This document shows, piece after piece, positions 1-10,699 of a stretch of 35,220 nt of DNA. The stretch is from the NCBI GenBank assembly GCA_002633005.1, contig NMRA01000938.1:25139-60358 (forward strand), in the 5' to 3' direction. The position numbers and the translations under genes are program-made. The notes under the pieces are model-generated. The model made no database searches. It was given only the letters and a program-made list of their open reading frames with translations, and had not been told where the DNA came from. The stretch is from Phoronis australis. Lineage: Eukaryota > Phoronida > Phoronidae. Position 1 is the stretch's first letter; every line of letters starts with the position of its first letter.

Positions 1-210
1 CAAGGGGTCACGTACTGCATTGTAAAATTGTGGGGATACTCCAGTTTTTAAAAGATTCTGAGTCACTTCCATTCAGTAGCGTCAAGACGTGATTTATTTG
101 TCGCTCGTCCACAATATGTTAAATAACCATCACCTCTACACCACTGGATCGAATGAAATCCGCACAGCTAATATTGATACCACGAACTCCGAAGAGAATC
201 ACGCGGCATT
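1..210. other. Unannotated flank
   Basis: I see no gene, repeat or RNA signature here. The only open frame nearby (153-449, +) is proline/serine-rich, has no domain I recognise and overlaps an imperfect tandem duplication, so I do not call it a gene. Confidence 0.5.
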
Positions 211-328
211 CATACCACTTGCAGTCTTTTCCTCCCCCCTCGCCATTGCGAATTGTATGGTGCCGTAGTCATGCCACTCGCAGTCTGTCCTTCAACCTTT
301 CGCCATCAATTTTGCGACCGTTCCCGTC
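211..328 (+). repeat. Imperfect 59-bp tandem duplication
   Basis: Two diverged units start at 211 (CATACCACTTGCAGTC) and at 270 (CATGCCACTCGCAGTC), and each continues through a pyrimidine-rich block into CGCCAT. The period is 59 bp. The divergence is enough to suggest an old duplication rather than a copying error of the assembly. Confidence 0.55.
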
Positions 329-499
329 GTCAAATGCCAAGTCTAATTTTATTCCTCCCCCGAAAATCCTAGCACTCAATGTAATTAAGAAACATATTCG
401 ACACAAAAGCACAACCTTGACAAAAACCTGCGAGGAAATCAAGCCATGAGTGCAGGTTCAGCGGTCAGTGGTAGCATATGCAGGGGTAACCCCCCGGAC

Positions 500-655
500 A
501 TTTAATGACTCAATAACCGCAGTCCAACCGAGTCCAACCTAGGCCAGCCTTAGGGTGAGTCACAACCCAACCGAGTTCAGAACGCGTCCGGGCGAAGCCT
601 GACCTCACTCCGGTTGAAGGTCACCCGAGGCCTGACTGAGGCTGAAGTTCGTTCG
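500..655. repeat. GC-rich block of short imperfect repeats
   Basis: This is a local island of higher G+C in A+T-rich surroundings, composed of recurring ~10-bp words (CCAACCGAGT, GCCTGACT, AGGCC) in both orientations. It resembles in style, not in exact sequence, the cores at 5650-5790, 7865-8045 and 12290-12745. It may be the core of an unrecognised non-autonomous element; no terminal inverted repeats could be placed. Confidence 0.4.
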
Positions 656-1793
656 ATAGGACATTGGATTCGATCAGCACTGTATGTGGTTGTTCAGTTT
701 GCCATTTTGTTTTTAAATACACCGATAATTTTTATTCTCAAATCTTGTGCATAGCAGATTCTTATCCATACTTTTCTTGCATGTGGAACTTTTGTTCATA
801 GACAAGTTAACACAAAAAATACAATTGTTCAATGCCTTCTTAAGTAAGCTCTAAAAATAATTACACACACACAAACAAATCAAATGAAGGGAATACTTCA
901 TTCTGATTTCTGCACATTTCTATAGGTCAACAGGAAAATAACAATAAGCCTATTTGGTAATCATTTCAGCTTTATAAAGAATAAGCACAACTGCACTGTA
1001 TGGGTATTTAAAAGTGAAGAAATATTGTGGTTTCAATAATTAGTGAAAACCTTCCTGTTGATGCGCAAAAATTATTCCATCATCAAAGTGTAACATTAAC
1101 GGGCTTTCTACTGACAATAAGGCAATCGATGCAGTTACTGAATGTAATTTCTTCATGATGTGTACCATTTGTAAAAAGCTTTCTGAAAAGAAAAATTAAT
1201 GTCACTCAGTTAAAAAGAACAGATAGTGTTTCCAGATTCTTTGCTTTTCATTTCACTGAAATCTAGTGTCAATGACCTATAGAAGCGCTTGTAAAAAGGT
1301 CCAGTTTCGGCACGTGGCTTTCCTTCGTGTAACCTCATTCAGCCTCAATACCATCCACAATTAGATCCTTGAAGTTACACACAACAGCATATCTCTTGAC
1401 TTGTTTTGTGCCCAAAATCTGACCCTGAACTAGACCAGAGTGTCACTAGGTCTTTTTTAGCTTCAGTACCTCATGTTTCTTCCAGGAAAGGAAATAAGCT
1501 ATTGTCCACACGACTCACTGCCTAAGAAAGGGCATCCTAACCAATGAGACTGCCTTGTGTAGCAGTCAGATATAGTTTCTCTTGATACAAAAACATTCCA
1601 CTGGCACATTGTTTTATGGTAACTTAGTACTGCGATTCACATTTCTCCAGGACCACTGACTTGTGTATTACGACATGCAGCACTGCTGGTGCGTGTAAAT
1701 GCTGTGGGAAGAGAAAGGAGTAACAAAGCTTGTCTGTGTTGTGGCTTGAAGTGGCCTTAAAATGTCATTGAACCTGGAACAAATAATGAAATA
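656..1793. other. Intergenic, nothing recognised
   Basis: A+T-rich sequence with frequent stops in all frames. I see no coding, RNA or terminal-repeat signature. Confidence 0.5.
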
Positions 1794-1858
1794 TGAATAA
1801 TTAGTACTCCATGATAGCAAGTAACAGCATATATTCAAGAAAACAACAACGGTTTTGA

Positions 1859-1906
1859 AACTTGACATGTTTCGGTGTCATTTATTAAACACCATCCTCA
1901 GAAGTC
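1859..1906 (-). ncRNA. Hammerhead-ribozyme-like motif (left arm)
   Basis: This is the exact mirror copy of the right-arm motif. On the minus strand the CTGAGGA core lies at 1895-1901 and GAAA at 1870-1873. A transcript through both copies on either strand would fold the two arms into one 75-bp hairpin, so the ribozyme fold would compete with a much stronger duplex. Confidence 0.5.
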
Positions 1907-1916
1907 ACTGTATTAT

Positions 1917-1964
1917 GACTTCTGAGGATGGTGTTTAATAAATGACACCGAAACATGTCAAGTT
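1917..1964 (+). ncRNA. Hammerhead-ribozyme-like motif (right arm)
   Basis: The parts follow in hammerhead order. CTGAGGA (1922-1928) matches the CUGANGA core. GGTGT (1930-1934) pairs with ACACC (1945-1949) as helix II around a 10-nt loop. GAAA is at 1950-1953, and a minimal helix III leads to GTC (1957-1959), the expected cleavage triplet. ACTT (1918-1921) pairs with AAGT (1960-1963) as helix I, extended by a G-U wobble. One unpaired T (1929) between the core and helix II departs from the canonical fold, and helix III would be only about two pairs. Minimal helix III is reported for retroelement hammerheads, which are thought to work as dimers. Activity is unproven; the motif may be a decayed or structural relative. 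Confidence 0.55.
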
Positions 1965-2003
1965 TCAAAACCGTTGTTGTTTTCTTGAATAATTAGTACT
2001 CCA

Positions 2004-4150
2004 GGTTGGGTCAAAAATGCTACCCCTGTTTTTCAAAAAAATAATATGGTGACTGATCTACAATTTCAGAAAGCTTGGGGTGTACATAATAAGTATTGTA
2101 TAAAACTGCGTCTTTATCTTTCATTCGTAGCCATAAGAATTCTTTAAACGCATCACTTGTCTGCAAAATATTTAAGTTTCGAGACAACTTCAAACGGTTT
2201 CTCAGACTTTTTATTTTTCTTCTAATAGAAGATATGAAGACTTGGGTCATTTAAAAAATGATGGATAATCTTTCTGTTGTTTAAGAGTAATTACAAATCG
2301 TAAGGCACCATCAAAATGCAATTTGAATTTATAAACGACTTGCAACATTTCAAGGCATGAGTTAAGACTCAGTCACTGAAAATTCAGAAAATGTAATATA
2401 TTTTATGGGATTACAATTGATAGCAAAACGGTTTCATGAAATAAACTCGAAGGAGCTAAATGAAAGTTAATTACCTCACCATGCTTTTCCCTCGAACATG
2501 TATTACCTGATATTTTCACAGAGTCTGTTGCACCAAATTTTACAACCCACCCTATGCCAATCCCCCGCTGAGGACCATAATAAGTAAATTAACAAAATAA
2601 CTTACATACCTTTCTTTGAAAAACAGCTGTTCATTTTCAAAGGCTTTGTTCGTTGTCTCCGATATAGAAAGTAGGCTTTGACAACAGATCTGCACTAGAC
2701 GGGAAGATCTTGCTGGTTAGCTGCAGTCGAATGCTAAACCAATTTTTGTCCATTCAGGGACGGTGCAGAAGCGATGCATATCTTCTCTGCACGATACAAC
2801 TTGAGACCTCAAACCTAAAAACAAAAGGCCACGTGAAAGACACGATAGATTTCCATTTCAACGTGTAATATATTCCGGAAGACATAAGATAGGGAGCAAA
2901 CAAATATTCTAATAGATGTTTGTCACTTGCCCTTCGCTATTGGGTCCTGGATTATAATCTTAACTCACCATAGTTGACAGCATAAAAATTCAACATTGAT
3001 TGATGTAACTATCACTGATAAACCTGTGAGAAATCATTCCAAAATATAATACTGCTTTGATGTATGAAAAGATCCCGAGTGCTACGTCAAGTATCGTAAC
3101 ACACATCACAACAAACCGTTAAAGATTAACCTGACTGGCGACTGCCGCGAAGTCGAGATTGGCGAGTACCTCAGTTAACAGGCATCAGTAGAATAAACAT
3201 GGAATAATCGTTAAAATAACCATAAACCTTACCTTTGTATTAGGATGTACTTACTTCCTCACATGGAAGCACCCTTTTCACGCAATCTCAGATTCAGTTG
3301 GCACAGTTGCAAGCCATTTCACCATGCATTTAAAGGGCTCGCGAAATTGAGGCTTTTCATCTATCACCACTAGTACACGCGCGCCCTCTAGTTAAAGTGA
3401 ATTTTCCGAATAGCCCCATTACGAGGGGACTCTGAAAAAGCAAGACTCGTCAGAAGTCAGTACATTTGATGTACGCCCGAGGGCACCCACTTACTGGATG
3501 CATCTATTAAACATTCATTTTTGAAAATACCTTCAAAAGTAGACTTGTTTAAAACACCGTGTTCACCGTATTCGCCAGTGTAGAAAAGCGAAATGAACAG
3601 CTTGTACACACTGCTCAATGCCTTTATGTGGACATATGGAAACGGGGCTTAGCGATACAATGTGCATGATATTTTATTCGCGCAATACATGTAATTGCCA
3701 AGTGATATGCAGCGTCACTTAGTACCTAAGGTGGCCAGATCATACGCTATAAATATCACCAGACGCTTTGCTTCTCAAAAGTGCACCTTGATGTGTTTTC
3801 TATCATTTGCTTCGATATCGCAATCGCTTTTTTACCAAGGATTCACGCACATATGCCGCGTAGAGGCAATAACCTCTTCACCACGTATTCACATCTTCCT
3901 GTTCACAATTGTTTTATTTTACATAATTTGTCAGAAACTATTTATTTTTGGAACACTTGAACGTCCATCCAATAGGGGCCTACTTGTACCTGCAACTATC
4001 CTAGATTTTAACGTCACTGGTACATGAAAACGGAATGCGCAAACCTAGAATTGGCTGTGTTTGAAGTCACCGTCTAGGTTCGTGGAAATCGAAACCATAG
4101 TATGACTTCGAAGTTACAGCCATCGAAGTCCGTGGGTTTAGGGCATACTG
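2004..4150. other. Intergenic, nothing recognised
   Basis: About 2.1 kb without a convincing gene. The longest open frame (3695-4027, +, 110 codons) begins at a non-ATG codon and has no domain I recognise. No terminal repeats were found. Confidence 0.45.
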
Positions 4151-5140
4151 GTAGTAGTAGTAGTAATAAACTTTATTCACTTTAAGTCAAAAAAATACAG
4201 TTGATACAGATTTACGCTTATGGAGACTCCGTGAAGGACCCGAGAGGTGCGCTGACCACGGAGCTACCAGAGAATAAGAAAGAAAAAATACAGCGTTACA
4301 GATAATCAGAACTTTAAAAAATAGGTGATAATGTACTTTAAAACTACTTGTGTAAAGACTGGGAGAGATTATCAAAAATAGTTACACACAAAGCAGTTGG
4401 GAATAGTGCACTCAAGTTCATAATTTTCAAAACAAACATTCTTAAAATAATTTATTACAGAGGATAACGAATGGGTAAAAAGTTTTTGGGAGACACTTTC
4501 AGGAAGGTTATTAATGATATGAGGTAGGACATTTCGAACTGAATCTTCAGCAAATGATTTAGTACAACGGGGAGTATGTAAAATATGTCGTTGCCTAGTG
4601 TAATGTTCATGAACAGACCCACGAGTTATTAAATTGAACGTGTTAAAAAACGAAGGTAAGTAATTATGAACATATTTGTAGAAAAATTTAATAATAACAA
4701 CAACATACAAGTCCTTTACTTTCAGTATCTGTGTAGTCTTAAACAAAGGATCTGTATGGGCATTAAAATAACTAGAGGTAATATTGCGAATAACCTTTTT
4801 CTGTAATTTAAATATTCTATTATGTTCACATCCACATAGCAGAATGCCATAATTAAAATGAGGAAGGACAAGGCCATTATATACAGTTTTCAAAGTTTCA
4901 AAGGGCAAGAAATGTTTTATGTTATTAAGAACACCACAGAATCTGCTTATCTTTCTCAACAAATTGTTTATGTGTGGACTCCATAACAAGTTTTCGTTGA
5001 TGGTAACACCAAGTAAATTGAAAGAACGAACTCTTTCAATTTCCAAATTATCAAACTTTAAATAAAAATCATCAATACATTTTGGGGGTTTATGAAAAAC
5101 CATGAATTTTGTTTTAGTTGCATTTAAAACCAGTCCATTA
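4151..5140 (-). mobile_element. 5'-truncated non-LTR retrotransposon (LINE) with 3' tail
   Basis: On the minus strand this runs from inside a reverse transcriptase (near 5139) to the 3' end near 4151. The 3' UTR contains AATAAAG (4171-4177, complement) and ends in a short (TAC)n tail at 4151-4165, as in CR1/L2/Jockey-related LINEs. The 5' truncation is typical of incomplete target-primed reverse transcription. A possible target duplication (CATACTGG near 4145, CATTACTGG near 5136) is imperfect and may be chance. Confidence 0.8.
4372..5139 (-). pseudogene. C-terminal part of a LINE reverse transcriptase (truncated)
   Basis: The reading frame is intact from about 5139 to its stop at 4372, roughly 255 residues. 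It starts at NGLVLNATKTKFMVFHK, the segment that follows the catalytic YADD box in Jockey/CR1/L2-type reverse transcriptases. It continues through the family patterns FNLLGVTINENLLWSPHI, the 'thumb' stretch LRKISRFCGVLNNIK, and YNGLVLPHFNYGILLCG. The catalytic aspartates and all N-terminal parts (endonuclease, fingers, palm) are missing, so no active enzyme is encoded. The open frame extends about 31 codons further upstream (to 5232), but those residues do not fit the family and probably belong to the flanking DNA. The frame has no internal stop, so this insertion is younger than most others in the window. The clade (Jockey, CR1, L2/Daphne) is not settled. Confidence 0.82.
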
Positions 5141-5420
5141 CTGGACCGTGAAATTCGCGTCTGTACTGCAAAGGTTAATACTACGAAAACAAATTCCCCG
5201 GAGTGAGAGTTCTTCGCGGCGTAACAACTCAATTACAGTCCCATCATAATGGAAGCGTGATAGGAGACCCGTGAATAAATTAAAAACGCAAAAAAGATGC
5301 AGTTTGGCGTTTCACAAACAAAAATCAATTGTGGGCGAAGACTGTCAAAAATAGCTGCGTTTACAAAAAGACTACGGCGTGGTATTGACCGGGAAGCAGC
5401 CAATGTAATGCAAATTGTTA
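5141..5420. other. Intergenic, nothing recognised
   Basis: This is flanking sequence between the LINE fragment and the small TIR element. A 64-codon frame on the minus strand (5233-5427) has no recognisable content. Confidence 0.4.
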
Positions 5421-5801
5421 ACGTCACGAGTAAATTAATTATAGATCAGATGTAAAGAAAACTTTCGCGTTTTTTATCCAAAACCTGTTTCATTGTCCAT
5501 ATTTAGTGGTGTTGTACACAACCGATGTGAACTCATGTAACGGAGACAGCAAAACTAGGTTAATTTATTTGACCCTGTGCTATGACGAATATTCATCGAC
5601 ACGCAAAGTGGTATCAGTCTGACAAACTATTACGGAGCTGGTACTCTAACCTAAAACTAGCAGCCGACCAGCTGGTCGGCTGATGGCCGGTCGGCTGAAT
5701 GGTCGGCTGAAGGGTAGGCTAGGGAGTCGCCTTATGAGTCGGTCCTGGGGCCTGCTGTCGGTTGGCTAATTTCCGACCGGTCGGACAAAAATTCGTGATG
5801 T
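5421..5801 (+). mobile_element. Small non-autonomous TIR element, copy A (GGTCGGC-rich)
   Basis: The right end is ACAAAAATTCGTGATGT (5785-5801). A decayed left counterpart, ACGTCACGAGT, lies at 5421. The interior matches copy B (12279-12749) in reverse orientation over AGATGTAAAGAAAA, ATCCAAAACCTG, TTAGTGGTGTT, GATGTGAACT and GTAACGGAGACAG, then a block of GGTCGGCTGA-type words at 5660-5790. There is no open frame of useful length, so it would need an enzyme from elsewhere. Compared with copy B the left GC-rich arm is mostly lost. I could not find a clear target-site duplication, so the superfamily is open. Confidence 0.7.
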
Positions 5802-6660
5802 GTTCTGTACATTCACTCGTAAGTTTCCCCAAGTAGACCATTTGATACCTAGTACACTCCTTCCTGTTTGGCGTTAATTATCCTGGAAAAAGTCACGTCA
5901 CGTATTTATTACTTTTAGCCACCGATAGCTTTACTAACGGCCGATTTCTTCCGATTCTAATACCTTCAAACCCAAACCAATCCCCTCGCCCACTGGGCGA
6001 CGCCTCCTCACATGGTCCTGGTATGAGTGGGATATCAAGCAACATTTCCTTCTGGTTTGAGGAGGAGACCCAGCGGCGAGGTAAAAAGGTTATCAATGGG
6101 GCCTAAGGCAACATGTTGCCCAAGTTATGAGTTTGTCCCACGCCTGCTGGGGTAGATGAGTTGCCGATATCAAATTTCTTGCTGTGGCGTGGCTTTCCGT
6201 GCCCGTATTGTAACCTAAAGCTATTTTAAGCCTTAACAAGGAGTGAAGCACAGTTAGGGTCCAGGTCCCCATGTAGAATGCATTAGCGCCAGCGGTTGAC
6301 AAGTGTGTACATGTAGACCCAGGCTCCAGACGTACTGGTGGTTTGGGGGCATGGTCGATACAGCATGTAATTACATAACACTAGAATTACTTGTTAGCAT
6401 TCCAAGGTGATGAAAGCAGATGGGATAAACGAGAAAGGCATCGGTCAATTTCCCATTGGTTGCAACTACTTTCTCCCACATTCCCTGCCACTCCTCTACC
6501 AGGGTCACGGCCCTAACGCGGGTTGAGGCGGTGGACAGGATTGTTTATCCATGAACAACCCTGCCCATGAGGCCCATACTTAGCCACAACACCACGTTCC
6601 TTATAATATTTTTTATCACTCCGGCTGGTCTGCTCGCTTAGCTTGTCAGGATTCTTTTTT
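5802..6660. other. Intergenic, two unassigned minus-strand frames
   Basis: Two neighbouring minus-strand frames (6093-6302 and 5893-6096) are moderately GC-rich and slightly overlapping, but I recognise no domain in either. I leave them as unassigned sequence. Confidence 0.35.
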
Positions 6661-6665
6661 CAGGT

Positions 6666-6925
6666 TGTTATAGCCCAGTTGGGTGATTGATGTACGCTCT
6701 TGGACTTTATTATATGATATTTGCCCATTTGGCACGTGTACCCATTTGGTACTTGTTATTGAGTTTGCCGTTCTGTTCGAACCACTTGGTAGGCAATCGG
6801 CCAATACCGCTTTGGTATTATGTATGCTAACCTGTGCCACTTAGTAATTGATACTCAATTACACATTGGGTATAGTAAAGGTGTGTGTTATCTCTTTTAA
6901 TTAAGGAACCCATCTGGTTCCTTAA
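6666..6925. repeat. Cluster of short hairpins with ACC...GGT arms
   Basis: Small palindromes with similar centres follow one another: CCCAGTTGGG near 6674, GTACCCATTTGGTAC at 6738-6752, ACCACTTGGT at 6781, AATACCGCTTTGGTATT at 6803-6819, and a perfect 10-bp arm pair TTAAGGAACC/GGTTCCTTAA at 6901-6925 with loop CATCT. Loops are 4-5 nt and resemble each other (CATTT, GCTTT, CATCT). The cause is unknown. Confidence 0.45.
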
Positions 6926-7859
6926 GTGAAATATTCATTTGTCGAGCTGTGACCCTGAAATTCCCGATACAATCTAAAATATATAGTATTGTCGTTGTTT
7001 TGTTTGTCCCAATAAGTAACATACACCATTGAATGAACGGTGAATAGATGATCTCAAAGAAAAACTTAACTCAATAAATTACAAATCCATACTCAATGAG
7101 GGTAACGACGTTAACACAAATTACAACATTTTCTCTCGAGTTTAACTGATATAATGAACAAAAACTTCCCCTCAAAAACTAAAAAAAATCAACGAATACA
7201 TTGCGTAAAACTAAATGTAAGGATAACAATTGGCATTCTGAAAGCAGTATTTAAATACATAGTGTACATGTATAGACAACTTATCTCCACACCTAAAGTG
7301 AGCTCTAATGTTCAGTCAGAAACCTACATTAAAATAAATTTTACTTCGCACTTCTGCCTCTCTGGTGCAGAGTTTGTTTAACAATTAAACGATCAAAAGT
7401 CACTAGTATGAACATTAATGAGAAATAATACACAGTAAACAGTTAATATCTAATATAACAAGACTCAAAGTCAAATAATAAGTCCACTAGTGTACAATAT
7501 TTCATGCAATTCATTACATATTCACGATTCATTCCTGCATTAAGAAAGTATTATTCACTTGCAGCGTATTGATGTTTTTGGCCTCAAGTTTAGTAAGTGG
7601 TGCATCCACACGTTTTAATGAATGATATGGTAAATTATATTGCGTAATGGTCATATAAAATAGTTGTCTTGAGATACCTGTCCAGTAACATATATACTGC
7701 AAACAGTAGGGAATTTCTTACCGATGCTGTCAAAGTTCTTACAATTGTTTACTAGATGATTCTAGCACTGAGAAAGTCTCTTGAAATGCGATACAACACT
7801 TTGTTCTAGTCGCTGAGAATAGCAATCACGATTGTACCGACTGCAGAGAAGGCAAAAAA
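6926..7859. other. Intergenic, nothing recognised
   Basis: Very A+T-rich. A 75-codon plus-strand frame (7154-7381) has no recognisable content. Confidence 0.45.
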
Positions 7860-8045
7860 ACTCACCCATGGCTCACGCCTGGCTCACGGTTCACTCGCAA
7901 TTTGTTCACGCCTAACTCGGGGTTAGCTCCGGGCACAGTAACGCTTACGCTCACGCCAGATGTCACGGTACACTCACGCCTCACTCCCCGGTCTGTCTCT
8001 GGTTACGCTCACGCCTAGCCAGACCGGAGGTAGACCGGACGAAGT
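7860..8045. repeat. GC-rich block of CTCACGCC-type words
   Basis: CTCACGCC, GCTCACG and related ~8-bp words recur at irregular spacing, ending in an inverted pair around AGACCGGAGGTAGACCGG. It looks like the cores of the small elements at 5.6 and 12.3 kb but with different words. No flanking inverted repeats were identified. Confidence 0.4.
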
Positions 8046-8451
8046 CTAATAATTCAGTGGCTGTACTGTACTTATATCGTCAGCAAAACGGCGAAATTGC
8101 GCCACGTTACTTATTTTCTGGCATTTAAACACTTTAGTAATTGTCGCGCTAGCATGTATTCTTCAGAAGGCTCCATCACAATGCAGCTTAATATAGGGTC
8201 TCTAGCCTGACCACTACAATTATGTATCAAACATTTTAATTTTTTCGAATCATCGAGGGATTTACCCTCTATTGTATTACCAAAACAACGAATGAAAGGA
8301 TAGCATTTTACCGGGTCACCAATAAAGTGATTAGTTCAAACCTATTTAGTTGTAGTTAATATTTGTACTCACGTGTCGACTCTTAAAAAAGTTTGCTTAT
8401 TGTTGGAGAGCCAATAGGACCTTATTCACACAGTTGAGTGCAAAAGGTTTG
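8046..8451. other. Intergenic, left flank of E1
   Basis: No gene or repeat recognised. Weak similarity between the sequence near 8408 and the complement of 11576 leaves open that the terminal repeat of E1 extends this far. Confidence 0.35.
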
Positions 8452-8639
8452 GGTGCCTAATTATATTGTAAATCACCAACCAAGGAAAGGGGAGTCTTAA
8501 TTTGGGCAATTCTGGGCTTTTGTACCTGCGGGGTCCAAAAGATGGCCAAAAATTCAATTTAATTAAAATTTTGAGTGCAACATCCGTTTCAAGTTTATTT
8601 CATTCTAATCTAAACCCAAATTAAAGTATTGCAACTTAA

Positions 8640-9570
8640 GACGCGAAAATGACTGGGGTTATTAATTAAGACGCCTTCTAATTAGCGACCAATTAACGAT
8701 TTATTTAAACTTTTGAGTGCAACAAAAAGTCTTTTTTCCAAAAGGTAGTTTAGTAACTCTGGACACCATATCCTCAACTTAAGACACGATTTTTCCAGTG
8801 GTTTGCAGAGAAGACGGGGGTTGTTTTGACCCCAGGGGACAAGAGGACCCCAAAATGAACTTGTATAAAAGAGGAAATGCAAAAAGTTTAATTACTACTA
8901 TGGATAAAACATTATTTCAAATGAACAGACATACCGGTTATGACATGAAAAACTCTTGTGTTGTTTATTAAGACACTCATTAATTAACGACCAATTAACG
9001 GTTTATTTTAAATTTTAATTGCAAAAAACATTTTTCCAAAAGATAGTTTAGTAATTCTGGAGACTATATCCACAACTTAAGACGTAATTTTTCTAGGGGT
9101 TTGCAGATAAGACGGTCTTTTTGTTTGGACCCCGAGGGAAGAGAAGATCCAAAAATGAACTTGCATAAAAGAGGAAATACAATTTTGATTTGTACTATGG
9201 ATAAAATATTATTTCAAATGAACAAAAATACCAGTTATGATATTAAAAATTCTTTTGTTGTTAATCAAGATACTTATTAATTAACGACCAATTAACGGTT
9301 TATTTAAACTCCTAAGTGCAACAAAAATTTTCTTTTAACACTTGACACTATATCCATAACTTAAGACGCAAATTTTCCTGGGGTTTGAAGGTAAAACGGA
9401 GATGTTTGGACCCCGAGGGAAGAGAAGATCCAAACATGAACTTGTTTAAAAGAGGAAATACTAATGTTGACGAAATACAACTTAAGATATGAAACATTCG
9501 TGAGTTATTAATAACAAAACTTGCTAATGAACTACCAATTAACGATTTACTCTCAAATACAATGGGAATG
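8640..9570 (+). repeat. E1 left arm: ~300-bp tandem units
   Basis: The landmark GACCAATTAACG occurs at 8687, 8989 and 9286, and a decayed copy lies near 9532, giving periods of 302, 297 and about 246. Within each unit the same order repeats: AACTTAAGACGC-like words, GTTTGCAG, GGACCCC, AATGAACTTG, AAAAGAGGAAAT, TATTTCAAATGAAC. Units differ from each other by point changes and small indels. Confidence 0.85.
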
Positions 9571-9848
9571 TACAAAAAACGGAATTAAAGACACACAACG
9601 GGTCACTAACTAAGCTGGCTTCAAATTAAAGCTTAGCTACTTAAATCACATCTCGTGGCAGTTCACGGGATTGTGATGCATAACACAGTCTATTCGTTCA
9701 TGTGATTAAGCCGAAACCCAAAGGGTACTTCACTGTGTTGTAATGTAACTGCAACCATCTAATTCGTGATCGTAGTCACTTTCTTTGCCAGATTGTTCCA
9801 TTTCTCTTGGTAGACGATCATGATCTTCGTTCACATCACTTCATACCA

Positions 9849-10470
9849 TCATGTCTTAGCATGGCCACCATAGTCACCTGGCTCTGTTTCGACTTGAACC
9901 TGTGGAATGAGCGCATGATGCGTTTGTTCTTCACTGAACCAAACGATGCGAAAGTCGCCGTCAACATTTTCCCAGCTATTGGTGAGCTTCAAATAGCTCT
10001 TAAAATAGTGTTGAGCTATAGACACCATCAATATCTTTCCTCTTTTCTAGGGCCACAATCTGCAATTCCAGGAGAACCAAGTTTGCGTTCTCATATTCTT
10101 TCATGAACTGTCGGAAAAGTAACGTTTCCAACGCAAGGGCAAGCATTGGGTGCAGTCGTTTACCCCGATGGTAGTTTAAGCATTCTATGAAGCCTCTCAG
10201 AGATCCCGGTGCTAATACATCCGGGTCTATTAACATCTCTGGTCCACGCTATGCCGGGATGAACTTTCCAAAGGCTCTAAAGTAACACATAAGGATGTGC
10301 AATATCCCAAACATTATTATGACCTTGTGAAACTCTGGCTGACTGGTGACTTGGACTCCATGTGCAGTCTTTGCAACATCCTGATCATATGTATCCTGAC
10401 CATAGATCTGGAAACATTCCTCTGCACACTTCAGTGTTATGCGCATGTGTCCACAACGTCATTTTTGTGA
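9849..10470 (-). pseudogene. Decayed gene of E1, N-terminal/central part of a multi-copy 'YARW' protein family
   Basis: On the minus strand one frame runs from ITLKCAEECFQIYGQ (near 10441) through FHKVIIMFGILHILMCYF and GKFIPA to a TAG stop at 10249. It resumes in the same frame as GPEMLIDPDVLAPGSLRGF, then NYHRGKRLHPMLALALE and LLFRQFMKEY, ending at 10000. Together they fit a protein that recurs as many hypothetical copies in invertebrate genomes, with a G-x-F-H-x-x-M/L core, a 'GSGL...' turn (here interrupted by the stop) and an 'R-x-x-R-x-H' segment. A further frame at 9849-10031 may continue it after a frameshift. It sits alone between the arms of E1, so it is presumably E1's own gene, though whether it is the transposase or cargo cannot be told. 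The family assignment is from memory of its pattern and the function is unknown. Confidence 0.55.
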
Positions 10471-10699
10471 TGGGTAGGCTCAGTTTCGACAACTTGCTTC
10501 GGCAACTTATCTTGGTGAAGACGTCTGTTAAATCCAACCCACATTGGCGTAGTTTCTGTATTGAGGTTGTGGTGTACGAGGAACAGTGTGCCCCATTTTC
10601 GCGCGCGACCAGAAATTGCAGAAAGCTTGCTAAGATTGGTATCAGGGTATTAAAACTGGTTAATCCGTGGCTTCTTACGATTTAATAGATAATAAATTA

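Larger units (their letters stand above)
1794..2003. mobile_element. Foldback insertion: perfect 75-bp inverted repeat with 18-bp flanking direct repeats
   Basis: Positions 1833-1907 and 1916-1990 are exact reverse complements (75/75), separated by an 8-base loop. The 18-mer TGAATAATTAGTACTCCA occurs at 1794-1811 and again at 1986-2003, so the palindrome sits inside a direct repeat that reads as a target-site duplication. Each arm carries a hammerhead-like motif (separate entries). Penelope-like elements are known to carry hammerhead motifs in their terminal repeats and to insert as inverted, truncated copies, and Penelope-like coding fragments do occur elsewhere in this window. A snap-back or assembly artefact is the alternative, since the arms have not diverged at all. 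Confidence 0.7.

Noticed and set aside
153-449. 98-codon plus-strand open frame
   Set aside because: Low-complexity Pro/Ser/Arg composition, no recognisable domain, and it spans a non-coding-looking 59-bp tandem duplication.
3695-4027. 110-codon plus-strand open frame
   Set aside because: Starts at a non-ATG codon and shows no family pattern or splice context; length is within chance for a window this large.
5141-5232. N-terminal extension of the LINE reverse transcriptase frame
   Set aside because: The ~31 residues before NGLVLNATK do not fit the palm/YADD region expected there, so they most likely derive from flanking DNA after 5' truncation.
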